NCBI GenBank assembly: GCA_012295275.1
Contig: CM022665.1
Coordinates: forward strand, 7,601,476 to 7,663,475
Direction: 5' to 3'
Origin: Chrysomallon squamiferum
Lineage: Eukaryota; Mollusca; Gastropoda; Neomphalida; Peltospiridae
DNA length: 62,000 bases
The position numbers were made by a program, and so were the translations under genes. Under the pieces are notes generated by a model, which had not been told where the DNA came from, ran no database searches, and saw nothing but the letters and a program-made list of their open reading frames with translations. Positions 47,656 to 62,000 of this stretch are shown here, piece by piece; within the stretch, counting starts at the first letter, position 1; every line of letters starts with the position of its first letter.

Positions 47656-48131
47656 GTGTGGATATGAATAAGGGAGAGAGACAGGGGGACGGGCAAGTAG
47701 TCTGACAGAAGCACACACTCACGGGCAGGCTGACCCGCACGAGCCCACCCAACCAAAAAGAAACATATACATGCAACCCTTCTAGTTTTACCATTTGTTA
47801 TGAAAGGCAATTTAGGCTTTGAAAAGCGCAATTAAAGAGGCATGTGGCATTGATTATCTGCACACTTAAATAAGCAAATGCGTTATGGATTTAGTGGAAT
47901 TCATCCCCTTGTAGCTTCCTGCTGGAGTTCCCCACTGTAATATCTTATCACACAAGGTGATCGATTGGAAAACTAACACAGACCCTAATTGAGATCCTGG
48001 TACAGTTTATTTCATACTGTAAAAGTACACAAACCCATCTGTGTCGCTGTGTGTAATTTCCTCAGATGTTGGAAGTTAGAAAGCTTAGAAATATATAAAT
48101 GCATATATATGCATACACGTATACACAGCTA

Positions 48132-48312
48132 TATACATACATACATACATACATACATACATACATACATACATAATACATGCATACACATATGCACAGC
48201 TAAATACACACACACATACATACATACATACATACTTGCATAAATACATACATACATACATAATACATATATATACATACATGCATGCATGCATACATAC
48301 ATACATAATACA
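48132..48312. repeat. (ATAC)n microsatellite
   Basis: A tetranucleotide array of about 180 bp with ATGC variants and several short unique interruptions. Confidence 0.95.
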
Positions 48313-48863
48313 TACACACTTTTTGTTTATATTACATATTTAATTTCGTAGAGACAACAACCATTTAGTACATCTTCGTTATTTAACATTATAGCTTGCA
48401 ATAAAATATCTTTTCAACATTTACGCATACGTTAAAGATACTTGAGCTCAGCTCTCTTCTCTTTTCGAAATATACATCTTCACATATCCCTTTTTTTCTT
48501 CTTTTCTTTTGTTTGTTTTTTAAATATTCTGCTACATGAGAAGTGTTAAAAACACTTCACACTTCGTCTGCACCGGGTCCCTCGTCTCCGCAAACTCGTC
48601 AACAGTTTAGACTTTTTTTTCACCATGCAGCAAAAATTTGAAGAAATGGCTGATATCATTAAAAGTGACAAGATGACGGATCTCACTATGGTATTTGTAT
48701 GACTGACTAATGGTGATATACTCCTGGGATCGTGCGGATGTACATCGAACAGGCTTACTCCATTTGGTTCGATTCTCGTGGGTGGATGGCTTATGTCATC
48801 ACATTTCGAAACCAAGAGTAGAACAATGTCCTGCGCATCATCCTAATTCTGCCAGTGAATTTC

Positions 48864-48895
<32 letters not shown>

Positions 48896-49381
48896 TGTCT
48901 TACAGCTGCTGCCAGTAAGAATCTTAGAATTAATCTTGTTTTCATCTCGAATATTATAGAGGCATAATTTGTGTAACCTGCATGGTAATCATCTGAAGCT
49001 GGTTTCAATCAGTCGCACATCAGAGAACATGTTACATAGATCAAAACAGTTATTATACACGTAGAATATATCTTAGGGAGAAATATATTGCTTAACGAGT
49101 GCCCAAGACAGGCCTGCTTCAAACGTTTATAATGAACGTAGGGCAATAACTGCTTACTACCTCTGATAATCTATGTTCAGTGATATTTGATCTAAGATGC
49201 TTAAAAGATCTGCCAAGTAAAGCAAGCAAAATATTATAAAAAATATCCAGTCATTAGATTTTATTACAGTGTGATGATAAACATATAATAAAAAAATAAA
49301 AAAAAAATAAAAAAATTAATGTTGTTTTTTTCGCATTAAATTAAATATAACTATTTTTGCTATGGTATGTGTAAATAATAA

Positions 49382-49428
<47 letters not shown>

Positions 49429-52400
49429 GTTCATTAATTTAAAAAATAGTAAATATCTATAGTTTTAAATTATTATTATACGTACAACAAATATGAGTTT
49501 ACTTCAAGAAAACATACCTTGTGCAAATTGAGAAAATAAATAAATAAATAAAATTACTTAAGTATGCGAAAAAAAATATACACTTAAGTGTTTCACCTAA
49601 TGAATCAAAAACACGAGCACCACGTTTTTAGTACATTAAACAAATCAGTTTATTGCACGTTGTCTTCTTTTTGTATCAACCAAACATTTGCGATTTTACC
49701 ATGACTTTGCCATGTCTGTTTTCTCCATATTTATTTGAGAAGCCTCAAAAGAAAATATCGGAATATCCAAACGTCTTGACAGCTGAAGTTTGAAATAACG
49801 TAGTGAGAGAGGACAGTATGTTGATGGTTAGATATCAATGTCGCAGAATTAACTCTTTACATTTTTTTGTTTTTCCTTTCCAGTCAGTGTTGTTTGAAGG
49901 AAAATTATCAATAGTTGTGATGCTTATTTAACTTTCTTAAAAAAATAAAAAATAAAAAATAAAAAATGCGCAGACAAAAGATTTCTCGTTTTTACGCAAA
50001 AAACTGATAATTAACATAATAACTGTTATTGAGTAAAGGTACCGCAATGTCATTAACTATTATTCATTTTAGGTCTGATATAAAGAGTAACGGTCAGGGT
50101 TGAAGTCAACGAATGTACATGAAGTTATGTTTTCTGCTTGTCGTTCTGATCTGTACAGACTAATAATTATAAAAGTTGAATTTAATTTTTCGTAATATGG
50201 CGAAATGAAATGAACTAGATTTTAGTGATATCAGATTAAATTCAGATACCTAATAACTTACGGTATTATTAACTGAACCAGTTGAATTATCAAATATAAC
50301 TTTTTAACAATCTTTAATTAACCAGTACAGTCATTTATGATTTAACTGATAATATGCATTTTATAATGTACAAAAGAAGATATTACTTGGGAAAACAATA
50401 AAAAGACTTTACAGAAATTATGGCAATGTATCTCAATTTACTTGTTTAACTTTCTTATAGCGGGAAAGAAAATTAACTTAACCGAGTTACTATGGGCGAG
50501 GCAAATTCATTTAGAGATAATAGTTAGAAAACTAATTTCGTTAGATTTTTACTACAGAAATAAATTTACCTTGATCAAAAACAGAACTGAACACTTTAAT
50601 TATCTTAGCACGTAAAACATACATTAACATCCAGTGATTATTTAAATGCAGGTACGTATTAAAACACACCGTTGTTTCAAAAGGTATTTCCGTTCTCTCT
50701 GGAGAAGTCATTTTCAAACTGATCTGGTCTGGCAGAAAATCAACAGATTGCTTAATGCTATTTGTGAAATAAAAATATAAAATAAATCACCAACAGCAAC
50801 ACAATGTTCAGTGTTAGACACAACAAAACAAATGCAAGAATGTGCTGTTACTTATGAGATGAGCAAATGGTGGTGTATGAGTAATTGGAATTTAATCAGC
50901 GTAACTGGAAATGAACTCTGACAACGAGAGTAATTCGAACTAATATAACTGTATGAGACCAATCTGAAGAAAAATAAATTCCTCTAATATTGTTTTAATA
51001 AACATTCTGCAGATCTGAATAACCGCTAATCAGGCTAAATGTCTAGGTTAAACTATCATCCATAGTGACAAGTCATCTAATACAGAGATATATGATAGAT
51101 AATGTTTTTTTGAAAAGTTTTCAGTATCGATGTGACTGATGCAGGTCGCACGCCCGCGAATCTCTCTCAAAACGTCTGCTTCCGATTCGACTGTTACGCG
51201 AGCACATGCTAATGTAAACTGTTGGGGGCCTCGGTCTGTTCATCACTTTGATGATGTTCAGTTTTGACTTGAGCTGACAGCAAGGATCAAAAGAGGTATC
51301 ATTCAGTGCATGATTGTGTGTTTGTGTTTTTCCTGGAAGGAACTTCACTTGTTATAACAGCTTTCAGCTTCATGCTTAGCTTCACTGGAATGTATTAATA
51401 TTACAATCCACGTTAACGTCTCTCTGCTTTTGTTTTTGCATACGTAACCGTAATTATGTAGAAGTAACTCGCCCGCAAAATCACATTTTGTTATTTCAAC
51501 AAACGAAAAGCCCTACTCATTGAGAAACTGCCTTTCCTTTTTGTTTGCTCTGTTTATAACCGTTTACGACGAAATTTATGAAAATGCATATAACACGATT
51601 CTTTTCCTTTCTTCTTTTGAAAACTAGAAACCAAAAAAAAAAAAAAAAATGAAGAAGAAACTGAAGACGTCTGTGAGTTTTTCCGAATTATCTTACTTGT
51701 TTTATCTCTAAATACCTCTGAGAGTAAATAAAAATACCTCGTGTTATAGAAACTACAAAACAAAAACACGTCGCGTTAGCGATACTACAAACACTGACGT
51801 CGACATATTAATACAACTGCCAATCACCATCAGCTTCACCGGCCCAGTATATCAGTCTAAGTTTTCTACACTAGACAAGTCTTGAGTTCATTGTAAATGC
51901 AAAAAGACGAGAAAACAAGAATGTAAAATCTATTAGAAGATGGTGTGGGCTTGATTTCCGTGCTCGTGAAAACACGGCACCTGTGTTTACACCATGCTTT
52001 TGTCAGATCCGCTTCATTACGCTTTAAGTGAGAACAAAATACACAGACAGCATGAAAAATGTATGAACATACCTTAAATTTATACACTGAACATAGAAAA
52101 CCATTGCAACACGTTTCAGACAAAATGCATATGTCATTATTGGATATTAAAAACACTTTTTTCAAACAGAGGAATGACATGAGATTATTTTTTGTTTGTT
52201 TTTGTTTTTGTTTTTGTTTGTTTGCTGTTGTTTTTTCGTTGTTTTTTGTTTTTTTTTTGTTTCTTTTTGTTACTGTCTGCTGTTTGTTTTGTTTGGGTTT
52301 TTTTGTTGTTGTTTTTGTGTATGTTTTATAGAAACAAACATTTTTTTTTATTATTATTTTTTTTTTATTGTTTTTAAACTTTTATCTTTGCCAGTAGTTC

Positions 52401-53424
52401 ACATAGGTCTGTTGTATAAATAAAAAAATAATTTATATTTTCTTTTTCTTTATTTCAAAAAAAAAAAAAAAAAAAAAAACTAGTGAAAAAGAACATTTCA
52501 TTTGCGAAATGTTTTATAATTTGCTTCTTTTCTTTATGGTTTCTCTGAAAACAGTCATTGCTGGAATTCGATTACTTATATGTTATCACATAAACATAAA
52601 CAGTGACTAATCATTTTCTCATTAAATAAATAAAAAATATAACAAAATAATCAGTCAATTAATATAATTTTAATTTTTTTTTAAAACTCTATATAATATT
52701 TTACGACTATTCTGAAATCCTATTTTTTTTTTTTTTTTTTTTTTTTGACGTAAAATTTGATAGTTCTTTACGGAATGAAGTGCAGCATGCTATATATCTA
52801 CAAACTTGTAACAAATCTGCGAAATAATGACTTAAAAAGAATATTATTAAGCTGTGCGTCTAACCTGAAGTACCTGTTTCAACATAACGTTTACAAAATT
52901 GTATCCATCTACCAGAAACGACTGCTAATTTATTTTCTTCTTCGGTTAGATTTTTCTCGCTTACAATAACTGTTATTCCGTGCTTTTTAAAATGCCTAAA
53001 TCCATTAAACAATATTTATGGGTTTTCCCGACTTTGAAGTGTTTGCACTTGAAGCCATGGCGCGAAAGCATTATGTATGTCAAACTAGCGGAAAGGCCTA
53101 AGTAGCGCCGCGTGCCGCAAACAAAATAACACATTTATTAGTCGTGGGAGGTTCCTACCAGAAATCCAATCACATTTGTTTAATGTGAATACCGTGCAGG
53201 ACGTACATTGAGGGGACACCTCCGTTTAAAGAATACATTTACCTAAGTGGTAATACGTGATGAATTTAAGTTATTTTATTATTTTTTTCTTTCTTCCGAT
53301 AACCTTTCGTTCTCAATCTTTTCTCTCTTTCTCGTTCTCAGATGTGGAATTCGTTTACTTTTATATATTTACTTCATATTATTATTATTATTATTATTAT
53401 TATTTATTTTTTTTCTTCTTCTTC

Positions 53425-53484
<60 letters not shown>

Positions 53485-53725
53485 GTTATTATTATCAACA
53501 TCATCATCAATGTCATCATCATCATCGTCATCGTTATCATTATAATCATTGTCGTCGTCGTTTTCGTCAAATTTGTTTACTGTTACTAAAATTATTTCTG
53601 TTCATGAAGTTTAATATTATATATTTTTAAAAATGTTAAACATATACGTGTATATGATAAATATATTTCTTGGTATCATCATTATTATTATTATTTCTTT
53701 AAAATATTTAAATATATTTATAGAA

Positions 53726-53789
<64 letters not shown>

Positions 53790-54380
53790 TTGAAATATGA
53801 GACAAACGCGCACAGTAATAGGATATTGATGTGTGTGACAATAAAACAAAGGTTGAATGAGAAAGCCCCTGATGCTTCTGGATATATATATATATATATA
53901 TGAGCTACTGAACACTGATCATTATCACCTATAATTAAATATGTACATAATACATGTATTTGTTTTGTTTGTTTTATGCTTCAGTTAACCTGAAACATGT
54001 ATACAGCCACAACCATTCACTTGGAACTAATTCTGGATGAAACTAATAACAAAAAATAAATTATATGTCCACATGTCTTTCAAAAGAAAAAAGTCACTAT
54101 AACATTTGAAGTTAATTTATAATGTAATAAAGAAAATTTTGGATAATATTTATATGAATGAGTGTATTGGGAAACAATGTTTTCAGTCATGCATATGATA
54201 ATGTACTTGATAATTCGGCTTTGCACAGTTCCTAAAAAAAAAAAAAAAAATAAAATGTCGATAACTGAAGTTTAAAAAAATTAAAAATACATATTAAAAA
54301 TGAAACGAGCTAATTCTTGAAAGAAAATAATAAACAGCCAGACTTTGCAGAGAAAGAACTAAATAGTCTTTAATTTCATG

Positions 54381-54431
<51 letters not shown>

Positions 54432-55053
54432 GTATGTGTGTCACTGTATTACTCTTCAATCGCCGATCAGTTGGATGTTAGTGCTGTCTAGGGATTTATT
54501 ATATTTATAATTTATATTAACTTCGCCATCATTTCGATATCTACACAATTTACTATTGAAATCTCCTACAATAGGTCACGTATAATCCCATTATATATTA
54601 AAATTATTATTAAAGGATTTCTGTAGAATACTGGTGAGAGGCGGATTTTTTCCTGACAAGCTATGTCGAATGATCGAGTTGTTAACAATAGACTGCTTTG
54701 AAAACAAAACAGAAACGTATGTAGCATATGTTCCTTTGTATTAACATGTCAATGAGAGAGAGAGACTGGCTTTTGCTCTCGTTAGTCTGCTTTTTGTACT
54801 GTTTTCTTCGTCTTTTAATTTTTCTGTCAGTATAATATTCTCTTCCAAGTAAAATAGCGAGATACGATACAAGCAAGCCTGTTTTACCTATAATTAACGA
54901 TCTTGAATTATAAAGTTAAATATTCTGTAAGTACAATTATTTTACGTGAAATGATCAGAGTTTATAAATTTAAATACAGGAAGACATATTTACGAGATAG
55001 TATACATACAATTAAATGCAGTGATAAAGAAATCATATATGCTTATAAATATA

Positions 55054-55094
<41 letters not shown>

Positions 55095-56737
55095 ATACGT
55101 ATATATAGAATATAGTAGAATATTTGATACACGATATATGCTACAAAACAGCTCAAGGAGACATTTTCCATACAGACTTCACAGATACGGAGTTATATAA
55201 CGATCTGTTTGCCAAATATACGAGTGTTAGTTTTAAACGTGTTGAAAGGCTGCACTGCGCAGTATTTCCAGGATGATCTTGTAACCGAAGATTAAGCAAA
55301 CAAAACCAATAGCCAAACACAGTCTATAAATAACGTAACAGTCTGATCAGCTGACGAGATTCTGATTTCGGTAGACTAACACGGGAATTTATTTTATTGT
55401 GGAACCCCCAATCAAGTAAATGTTCCTCAAAGTCTTACCTTAGCTGCGTATGCAATTATATTTTTTTTTGAGCAAGATAAACACACAAACAAAAAGAAAA
55501 CAAAACCGAAAAATAGAAACCCAAACAAGAAAAGAGTAATGATAAAACGTTTTCGGAACCTTACACTTTTCATTTGTATTATAAATGAAGCAGTCAGACA
55601 GGAAACACATTAGCAAATGTATAATGTTCCAAAAATGAAACTTTTGAATTTCAAATAATTTTAATTATTATTATTATTATTGTTGTTGTTGTTGTTGTTG
55701 TTGATGTTTTTGTTGTTGTTGTACTTAATATTATTATTAGTGCTGCAGATATGTTTGGTTTGTAATACATGTTATTTTTATGATATGCTTTGAAAGTTAC
55801 GAAACAGCCAACCCGTACTACACTTTCTAGTTCATCTCTTAGCCAATATTAAAAAAAATAAAGTGTCATCACATCTTCAAGGAAACATAAATATCTGAAA
55901 AAGGGAAATTCACGAATTACAAAAAAAAAAAAACGAAGACTATAATTAATTACGAATGAATAGCAAACCACATTTTAATATTAGCGGTCATTATTTAAAA
56001 CAAGTCTTGGAGCCCTAGTTAGAACGGACATGCTCATCCTGCAACGGAGTATAAACCTCACACCAGCGCTGAACCCCCAGTGAGCAACAGCTCCTCGTAT
56101 CCTAATTAATTATTAAGCGAGTCTTCAACGTTGTTGAGTTCCTTTCACCTGAATTAAAATTAAACAGAACACTTTCAGTTTGATGATGCATAATTCACGA
56201 TACGTAACAGTGAGAGAAACAATAAAACAATAAAAGCATTGTGTGGAGATAACAAAAGAAAAAACGGTACAGAACCGCAGGATAAAGAGAAAGGCTTGAT
56301 TCGTTAAAGTTATCGCTAGAAATGAGAGATGGTTGGTCATCACGTTTCAGCGCTGAGTTTCAGTATGTTATTGTGTTCTTGTTTCTCCTCACAGCGTCCC
56401 ATAGATCTGTCAGCACGTGTTTCAGAAGTCGCGAATGTTCCTTCGGGCTTTCCGCGCAATCCGACTCTTTATTTTAAATAAGTTGGTGATGCATTTCGGC
56501 ATCCAGTTTATACGTGTTGACGTACAACTCGTCAAACTAACTTGACACTCGCAAAAAAAATATTAACATTTAAACGAAGCCTTTATGTTGTCAGAAATAA
56601 TTATTATCAAACCTATTTTCTGTAGGCAAAACAAATGATGTTGTTTACGTATGTTAAATATTTAATTATGTAGCTTAGTGAAAATGGGAAGAAATAAAGA
56701 CGCATTTTGAAAACGAAACCAAAAAAATAGTATATAT

Positions 56738-56849
<112 letters not shown>

Positions 56850-57770
56850 CCCTCTCTCAGTCACACACACAAATTCCTAATAATAATACACTGCTGGTTA
56901 TTTGTTTGAATTTAGTTTGAAATTAATGAATTAATAAGGTTAACCTCCAGAGACGTATGTATTATTTTTGTTTTATTTCATGTAACAAAAACTACAAACA
57001 AAATTAATAGAGGTTTCTGTTACAGCTGATATTACAACATTAGTTACTTTAGAAATTAGAATACTGTACTGTTTGTTGTTCGTTTTATTTATTTATATAT
57101 ATATATTTTTTTTAAAGTCTACATTTCAACACTACCTGTACAAAACTACTGATAAAAACGTGCGCCCAGCGCCACCTAGTGCCGATGTGAAACAAAACGC
57201 GGTGTATCACGCGGTTAACAATAACGAACACAGCACTCAACACCAGGTCACGTATACACTGGCACAGGTTTCTTGCATTCTCGCACCGTTTTCTTTCCTT
57301 CCTCGTCCAAGATATTGCGCTCATTTTCACATCTGGTATCATATGCTTACAAAACATTCGCGGATGATAAAATTATTCAAAATAAACAAGAAGATGGGTG
57401 ATGAGGTATAAAGTTTCTGTAGAGATGAAAAACATACAATAATAGATGCGCTAGTTAGGTGATGATCCATGGTCGGTGATCTGTAAAGGGTATTTCCCTG
57501 GTCGTCACTGTTTTCGGATATTTAATGTTTAGTGGGTTTTAAATAACGGGATAACTTGACCTGGCGTTGTTAGAACGGCTGCAATTTTTTGTAGTCTGAT
57601 ATTTAGGTATGAGAGAACTGATCAAGCGACTAAGCACGCCTCAGCTAGAACTCAACCACTGAACCTCAGAATCTTCTAATAGGTTATTCGTATTATTCAG
57701 AACAGCAATAGCGTTATTACTACTCCTACTAACACTACTACTACAACTGTTGCTGTTGCTATTACTACTG

Positions 57771-57815
<45 letters not shown>

Positions 57816-57987
57816 GCTACAAGAAACGAATTAATTTTGTTAAATCTGAATTAAACTCGATTGAACTGAAATAGTGTATCCTCAATCCAGTATTCAGCAT
57901 TATATACAGTGAAGTCATGACAGATGTATTTAATAATTCATTCCTTCTTTCACTACGTTGCTGACAAAATTATTGATATTGAATTTA

Positions 57988-57989
<2 letters not shown>

Positions 57990-58038
<49 letters not shown>
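57990..58038. repeat. Poly-A run of about 49
   Basis: The longest homopolymer in the window. It starts after TTTACT and shows no obvious retroposed body next to it. Its true length is uncertain in any assembly. Confidence 0.95.
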
Positions 58039-58040
<2 letters not shown>

Positions 58041-58610
58041 AAAACCAATATATTTGAGTAAAATGAATTGTTCTTATCTTCGCAAATATCTCTCTTGTAA
58101 CTCTGGTTTCAACAGCTTGTTATTTCCTATGCAAAACAGTTCATTTTATCTGGAAGAAATGTTTGTCAGCCGATGACAAAAAAATAAAAGTTTGCGATTA
58201 CCATTTGACACAGAGGAAATCAAATACTATAGTTTTTACACGGATGAATGTTAATTAGATGTCACCTTTGTGACTAGTCTTTACTGACTTTTTAGATGTA
58301 TCTTTTGACGGTCATTTTGATTACAAAAAAGATAAAGAAAAAAGAAGACGAAGGCTTTAAGATGGCGACTTCAGGATGCACTCCATGCCATTTGTGAAAT
58401 ATTCGTTAACTGAAAAACCTTTAAATAGACATGAACAGACTAATAAATAGTTTATCGTTTACAAATTATCGTTTGGTTAAACCTTCGTCCTGTTACGCCG
58501 CTAGAGACCTATCTCGTTTACATACCACGTTTGATCATTTACATTTACATTACTCTTGAATTTAACAGCCGTCTTCACCTTTTTTTTTTATTTGTTAGTA
58601 GTGTTGGAAT

Positions 58611-58645
<35 letters not shown>

Positions 58646-61591
58646 TTTCATTGATTTCGTGACTGCCTAGCTGGTTGCTAGATTATTAATGGTTGGTTGA
58701 ATCGCTATCAACTCTGTCATCGAAATTTTCTTATGGTTGTTATTTTAGGCAGAAGTAATAATTTTATAAATATGAAATACATTTTTATTGTAATGTTATG
58801 TTACACAGCTGATGTAAAAATTATCTATTTACAAGAAAAATATTTGTATAACAATGAGCAGTGATGTTTCTTTAAATTGTGATTTATGTGTTCTCCGAAA
58901 CTGTGATCTCTTGTAAATATGTCTTTCTATAGAGACAAAAATTGTTATTGTAATGACATCTGCTTTCGTTAAAAAATCAACGAGCCCCGCTCCATAGATA
59001 AAAAAAAACTTGAATGCAAAATCTCCATTACGTAATATGTCACTGACTCAATCATTATGAAAGTTGAAAAATAATAGATCAAACTGTGTCTTAACTGAGT
59101 TTCTACACAATTTCACGTGCACATTGCTACGTCTCATAAAAACGTAGGACGCATTCAGATATATTATGGTATATTCATCAAATGAACAGTCGTAAATACT
59201 GTCCCTATTTGAAGCAACCTCAACCCAATAACCTTGATCTATGCTTTTTAAAAATACATAACAATGATTGTCAATCTGCAGTATCTTGGATTGTTCTAGA
59301 TTTTGTCAACAATAAGCCTCTTGACAATATACTTTCAACGGAAGCCAATTTGTCTGGTTCTCGCAACTAAACTATCAGAAATATTGCTAGGAATCGTATT
59401 AATGTTATTATTACATGGTGGGTTTCAGAAACTCAAAGGATTCTTGGAGTCTGTGTGCCTCTAGAAAAGGTCGAATGTCAAGCCAGTTAGTGAAACCAAT
59501 ATGATAATTACAAAGACCAGTGGTGCCAACGAAAAAAAAAAAAAATACTACTGAAATGGTTTATGGCTCTATGGTGATAGTATGTGTTCATTTTATGAAC
59601 GTGTTATACAAAAATGAAGTGTACGGGTGAAAACAAAATATGTCGTAATTTATTATTATTTCTGTAAAATGGAATGAATGGCTTTTTAAAGTATAATTTA
59701 GGAATTTTTATGTTTACGTGTATTTTTATTATTGTTGCTTATTGCTTGTTTTTTTGTTGTTGTTTTTTTTGTTTTTTTCTCCTTCTTCTTCTTCTTATTA
59801 TTTTCTTTTATTTTATTACATCTTTTTTTTTAGTTCTGTTACATATTTTTAGCTTTTATTGTATCCACCTACCTGCACTGTACGTACTGTATCTATTCAT
59901 AAAATTCACTTTTGTTATTTTCTCAAACGGTTACAATTGGCCCACGCTTAGCATAGTAACTGCTTAAAACGATTAACGAATTCTGTGTCAGACTAACAAG
60001 GACAAACTGCTGGAATCTCGTCTTTGGACAGAAAGCTCTGTTTTAGTACTCGACAACTGTAAAAAGGAATGGCTGAATCTCGCACATTTTTATGTTGTTA
60101 CGGTAAATGATTTTAACATAAAACCAATAAAATGTGTCTGTGTACACAGCGCCTCTCACTCTCATAAATAATTACAGAGCAAGTGTGGTGTAAATTGTTG
60201 GTAGAAGGAGTTTTATTACATTGAAACTGTTTATGATATATATTCAGAACATGGAAACATGTATCCATGTACACATGCTTGAACACTGCAACATATACTC
60301 TAGTATACACGCTTGAACGCATACACGCACACACTCAGATAAATATAAATTTCTAGGTGTACGTGATATTATTCTAAACTATTATTACTTTTACATTATT
60401 TTTGTGTTATTGTTATTTTATTGTTGTTGTTATAAAATGATTGTAATGGTGATGATGATTATGATAGCTATAATAATAATAATAATAATTAATAATAATT
60501 ATTATTATTATTATTATCATCATCATCATCATCATCATCATTATTGTTATGTTTTTAAATTAATTAATTAATTATTTACTAATATTACAAACTTTTATAT
60601 ATTTGATAATATTTCAGAGTAGCAGAAATGCTGTAATAATTATTATAACATAATTACTATTAAAACAGCCACTGTAAATAGACCCCGCCCTTAAGACGAC
60701 ACTAAACCAAACAGGTTTACTTGAACAAAACGTGCGTGTTCATACTGCTTGTCAAGTCATAATTAAATATACTTATGTTTCAACAGACGGATGACAAGCA
60801 TCACTTTAGCATTGTCAGGTTCTATTAGACTGCATGGTCTGTTGTGAAAACTATTTCTATCAGGTTGTCATTTTGAGGTGTCGATCCGTTCAAAGTCTTC
60901 TTCTTCTATTTTTTCGAATAATATATTTACTGATATAGCAGCTTTGTTTACGAAAAAGATTTTAACAGGTGTATTCAATTTGTCGTTACATTTGAATTAT
61001 TAGATAGAATTATCATAAAATAAAATTGCTCCGTATTTCATCAATAAAGATTATTATTCAGGATATTTGATTGTCCGGGCTTTGTTTCTTTTGCTTGTTT
61101 GAATGCCTATTTGATCGCCTATTTGATCTTTTCTATTAATATGATACTCGTAAATATATGCATATGCAGATGTATATATACACACATGTACACATAATTA
61201 ATACTTGCGTACATATGATACATATATGCATGTATGCACACATACATACGTACACACATACATACATACACACATACACATATAAATACAAACACATACA
61301 CACATCGATACATATATACATACATATACAAACATGCACACGTATACACTTATAGATATCTAAATATGCACATACACTTAAATATATACAAACATGCATC
61401 GTTATCATTTATTTATCAGAAATTTTAAAGCACTACTGCTAAATGCCAATATTTTAACTTTAGTTTCAGTTAAAATGTTTCTAAATATTAAATCAATATT
61501 CCGAATAATATTGTTAATAAAATAAAAGCTTGCTATCGGCTAAAATAAAATGGAATATATTTTTAAAGATTTTGGTGGTGTTTTTTCAAAT

Positions 61592-61595
<4 letters not shown>

Positions 61596-61673
<78 letters not shown>
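61596..61673. repeat. (TC)n microsatellite
   Basis: An uninterrupted TC tract of about 78 bp, the seventh long GA/CT tract in the window. Confidence 0.98.
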
Positions 61674-61678
<5 letters not shown>

Positions 61679-61797
61679 ACATAAAATAATATTAATAAAC
61701 CTAAATGACAAAGAAATGACAGGAATCGACATTTCCCCTCGTTCATCATTCAGCTTATCAAAAAAGTTAATGCCAGTTTGACATCAACGTATAATAC

Positions 61798-61834
<37 letters not shown>

Positions 61835-62000
61835 CATTTATTATATTAGATTCAGCTACGTCAACAGTATGTGTATATATTTATTGTATTTTAATATAAT
61901 AATAAAACAGTCCTTTATATATTTCATTATGATCTTGAGTTTCTATATTACGGTTTAATTTTAATTAATTAATTAAAACCTCATAATAATAATAATAATA

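Noticed and set aside
48700-48800. GGTTCGATTCTCG resembling a tRNA B box
   Set aside because: No A box or stems at suitable spacing on that strand.
51121-51348. 75-codon minus-strand frame in GC-richer DNA containing SRIGSRR, considered as receptor first exon
   Set aside because: No signal-peptide-like stretch, and no GT donor at the position that would give the required phase.
53247-53630. 127-codon open frame with poly-Leu, poly-Tyr or poly-Ile
   Set aside because: It is translation of (TTA)n/(TTC)n microsatellites, open in several frames at once.
57112-57357. Minus-strand frame containing HIGTRWRW, considered as receptor first exon
   Set aside because: The codon after IG is followed by GCACTAGG, not a donor, and the N terminus is not signal-like.

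Overview
The window reads as a piece of a large, AT-rich animal genome. It holds spliced exons with GT-AG introns and no dense prokaryote-like coding. Very long simple repeats ((GA/CT)n, (CA/GT)n, (TTA)n, (ATAC)n, poly-A/T) occur throughout. The only recognisable gene is an ionotropic glutamate receptor of the kainate type, whose protein looks invertebrate. The repeat content would suit a mollusc or another lophotrochozoan, but that is an inference and not read from a marker gene.

Layout. Positions 1225-14869, minus strand, hold six consecutive exons of the kainate-type receptor with matching splice phases (1,1,0,0,0). They join without a frame break into 325 codons that cover most of the extracellular amino-terminal domain. 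The gene continues past the left edge: the rest of the amino-terminal domain, the ligand-binding domain and the pore are not in the window. Its 5' end lies upstream, towards higher coordinates. A 78-nt candidate exon at 17582-17659 has a compatible phase but no family motif, and no start codon or signal-peptide exon was identified with confidence. If the first exon lies far upstream, much of the right-hand 44 kb is intron of this gene; otherwise it is intergenic.

The most unusual structure is a minisatellite at about 4295-4930. Its 71-bp unit contains a copy of the last 22 nt of an exon plus its splice donor, so the true donor is followed by about nine decoy donors. Other observations are an old diverged tandem repeat (about 90-100 bp unit) at 20262-21140, a minus-strand tRNA-like SINE head at about 27850-27966, a duplicated 40-bp motif near 41.55 and 42.58 kb, and two open reading stretches of unknown nature near 32.1 and 35.7 kb.

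Beyond 15 kb the window is mostly non-coding DNA with microsatellites. Most open frames there are translations of simple repeats or short chance frames. I did not find a new multi-gene system; the donor-site minisatellite is the best candidate for something undescribed.
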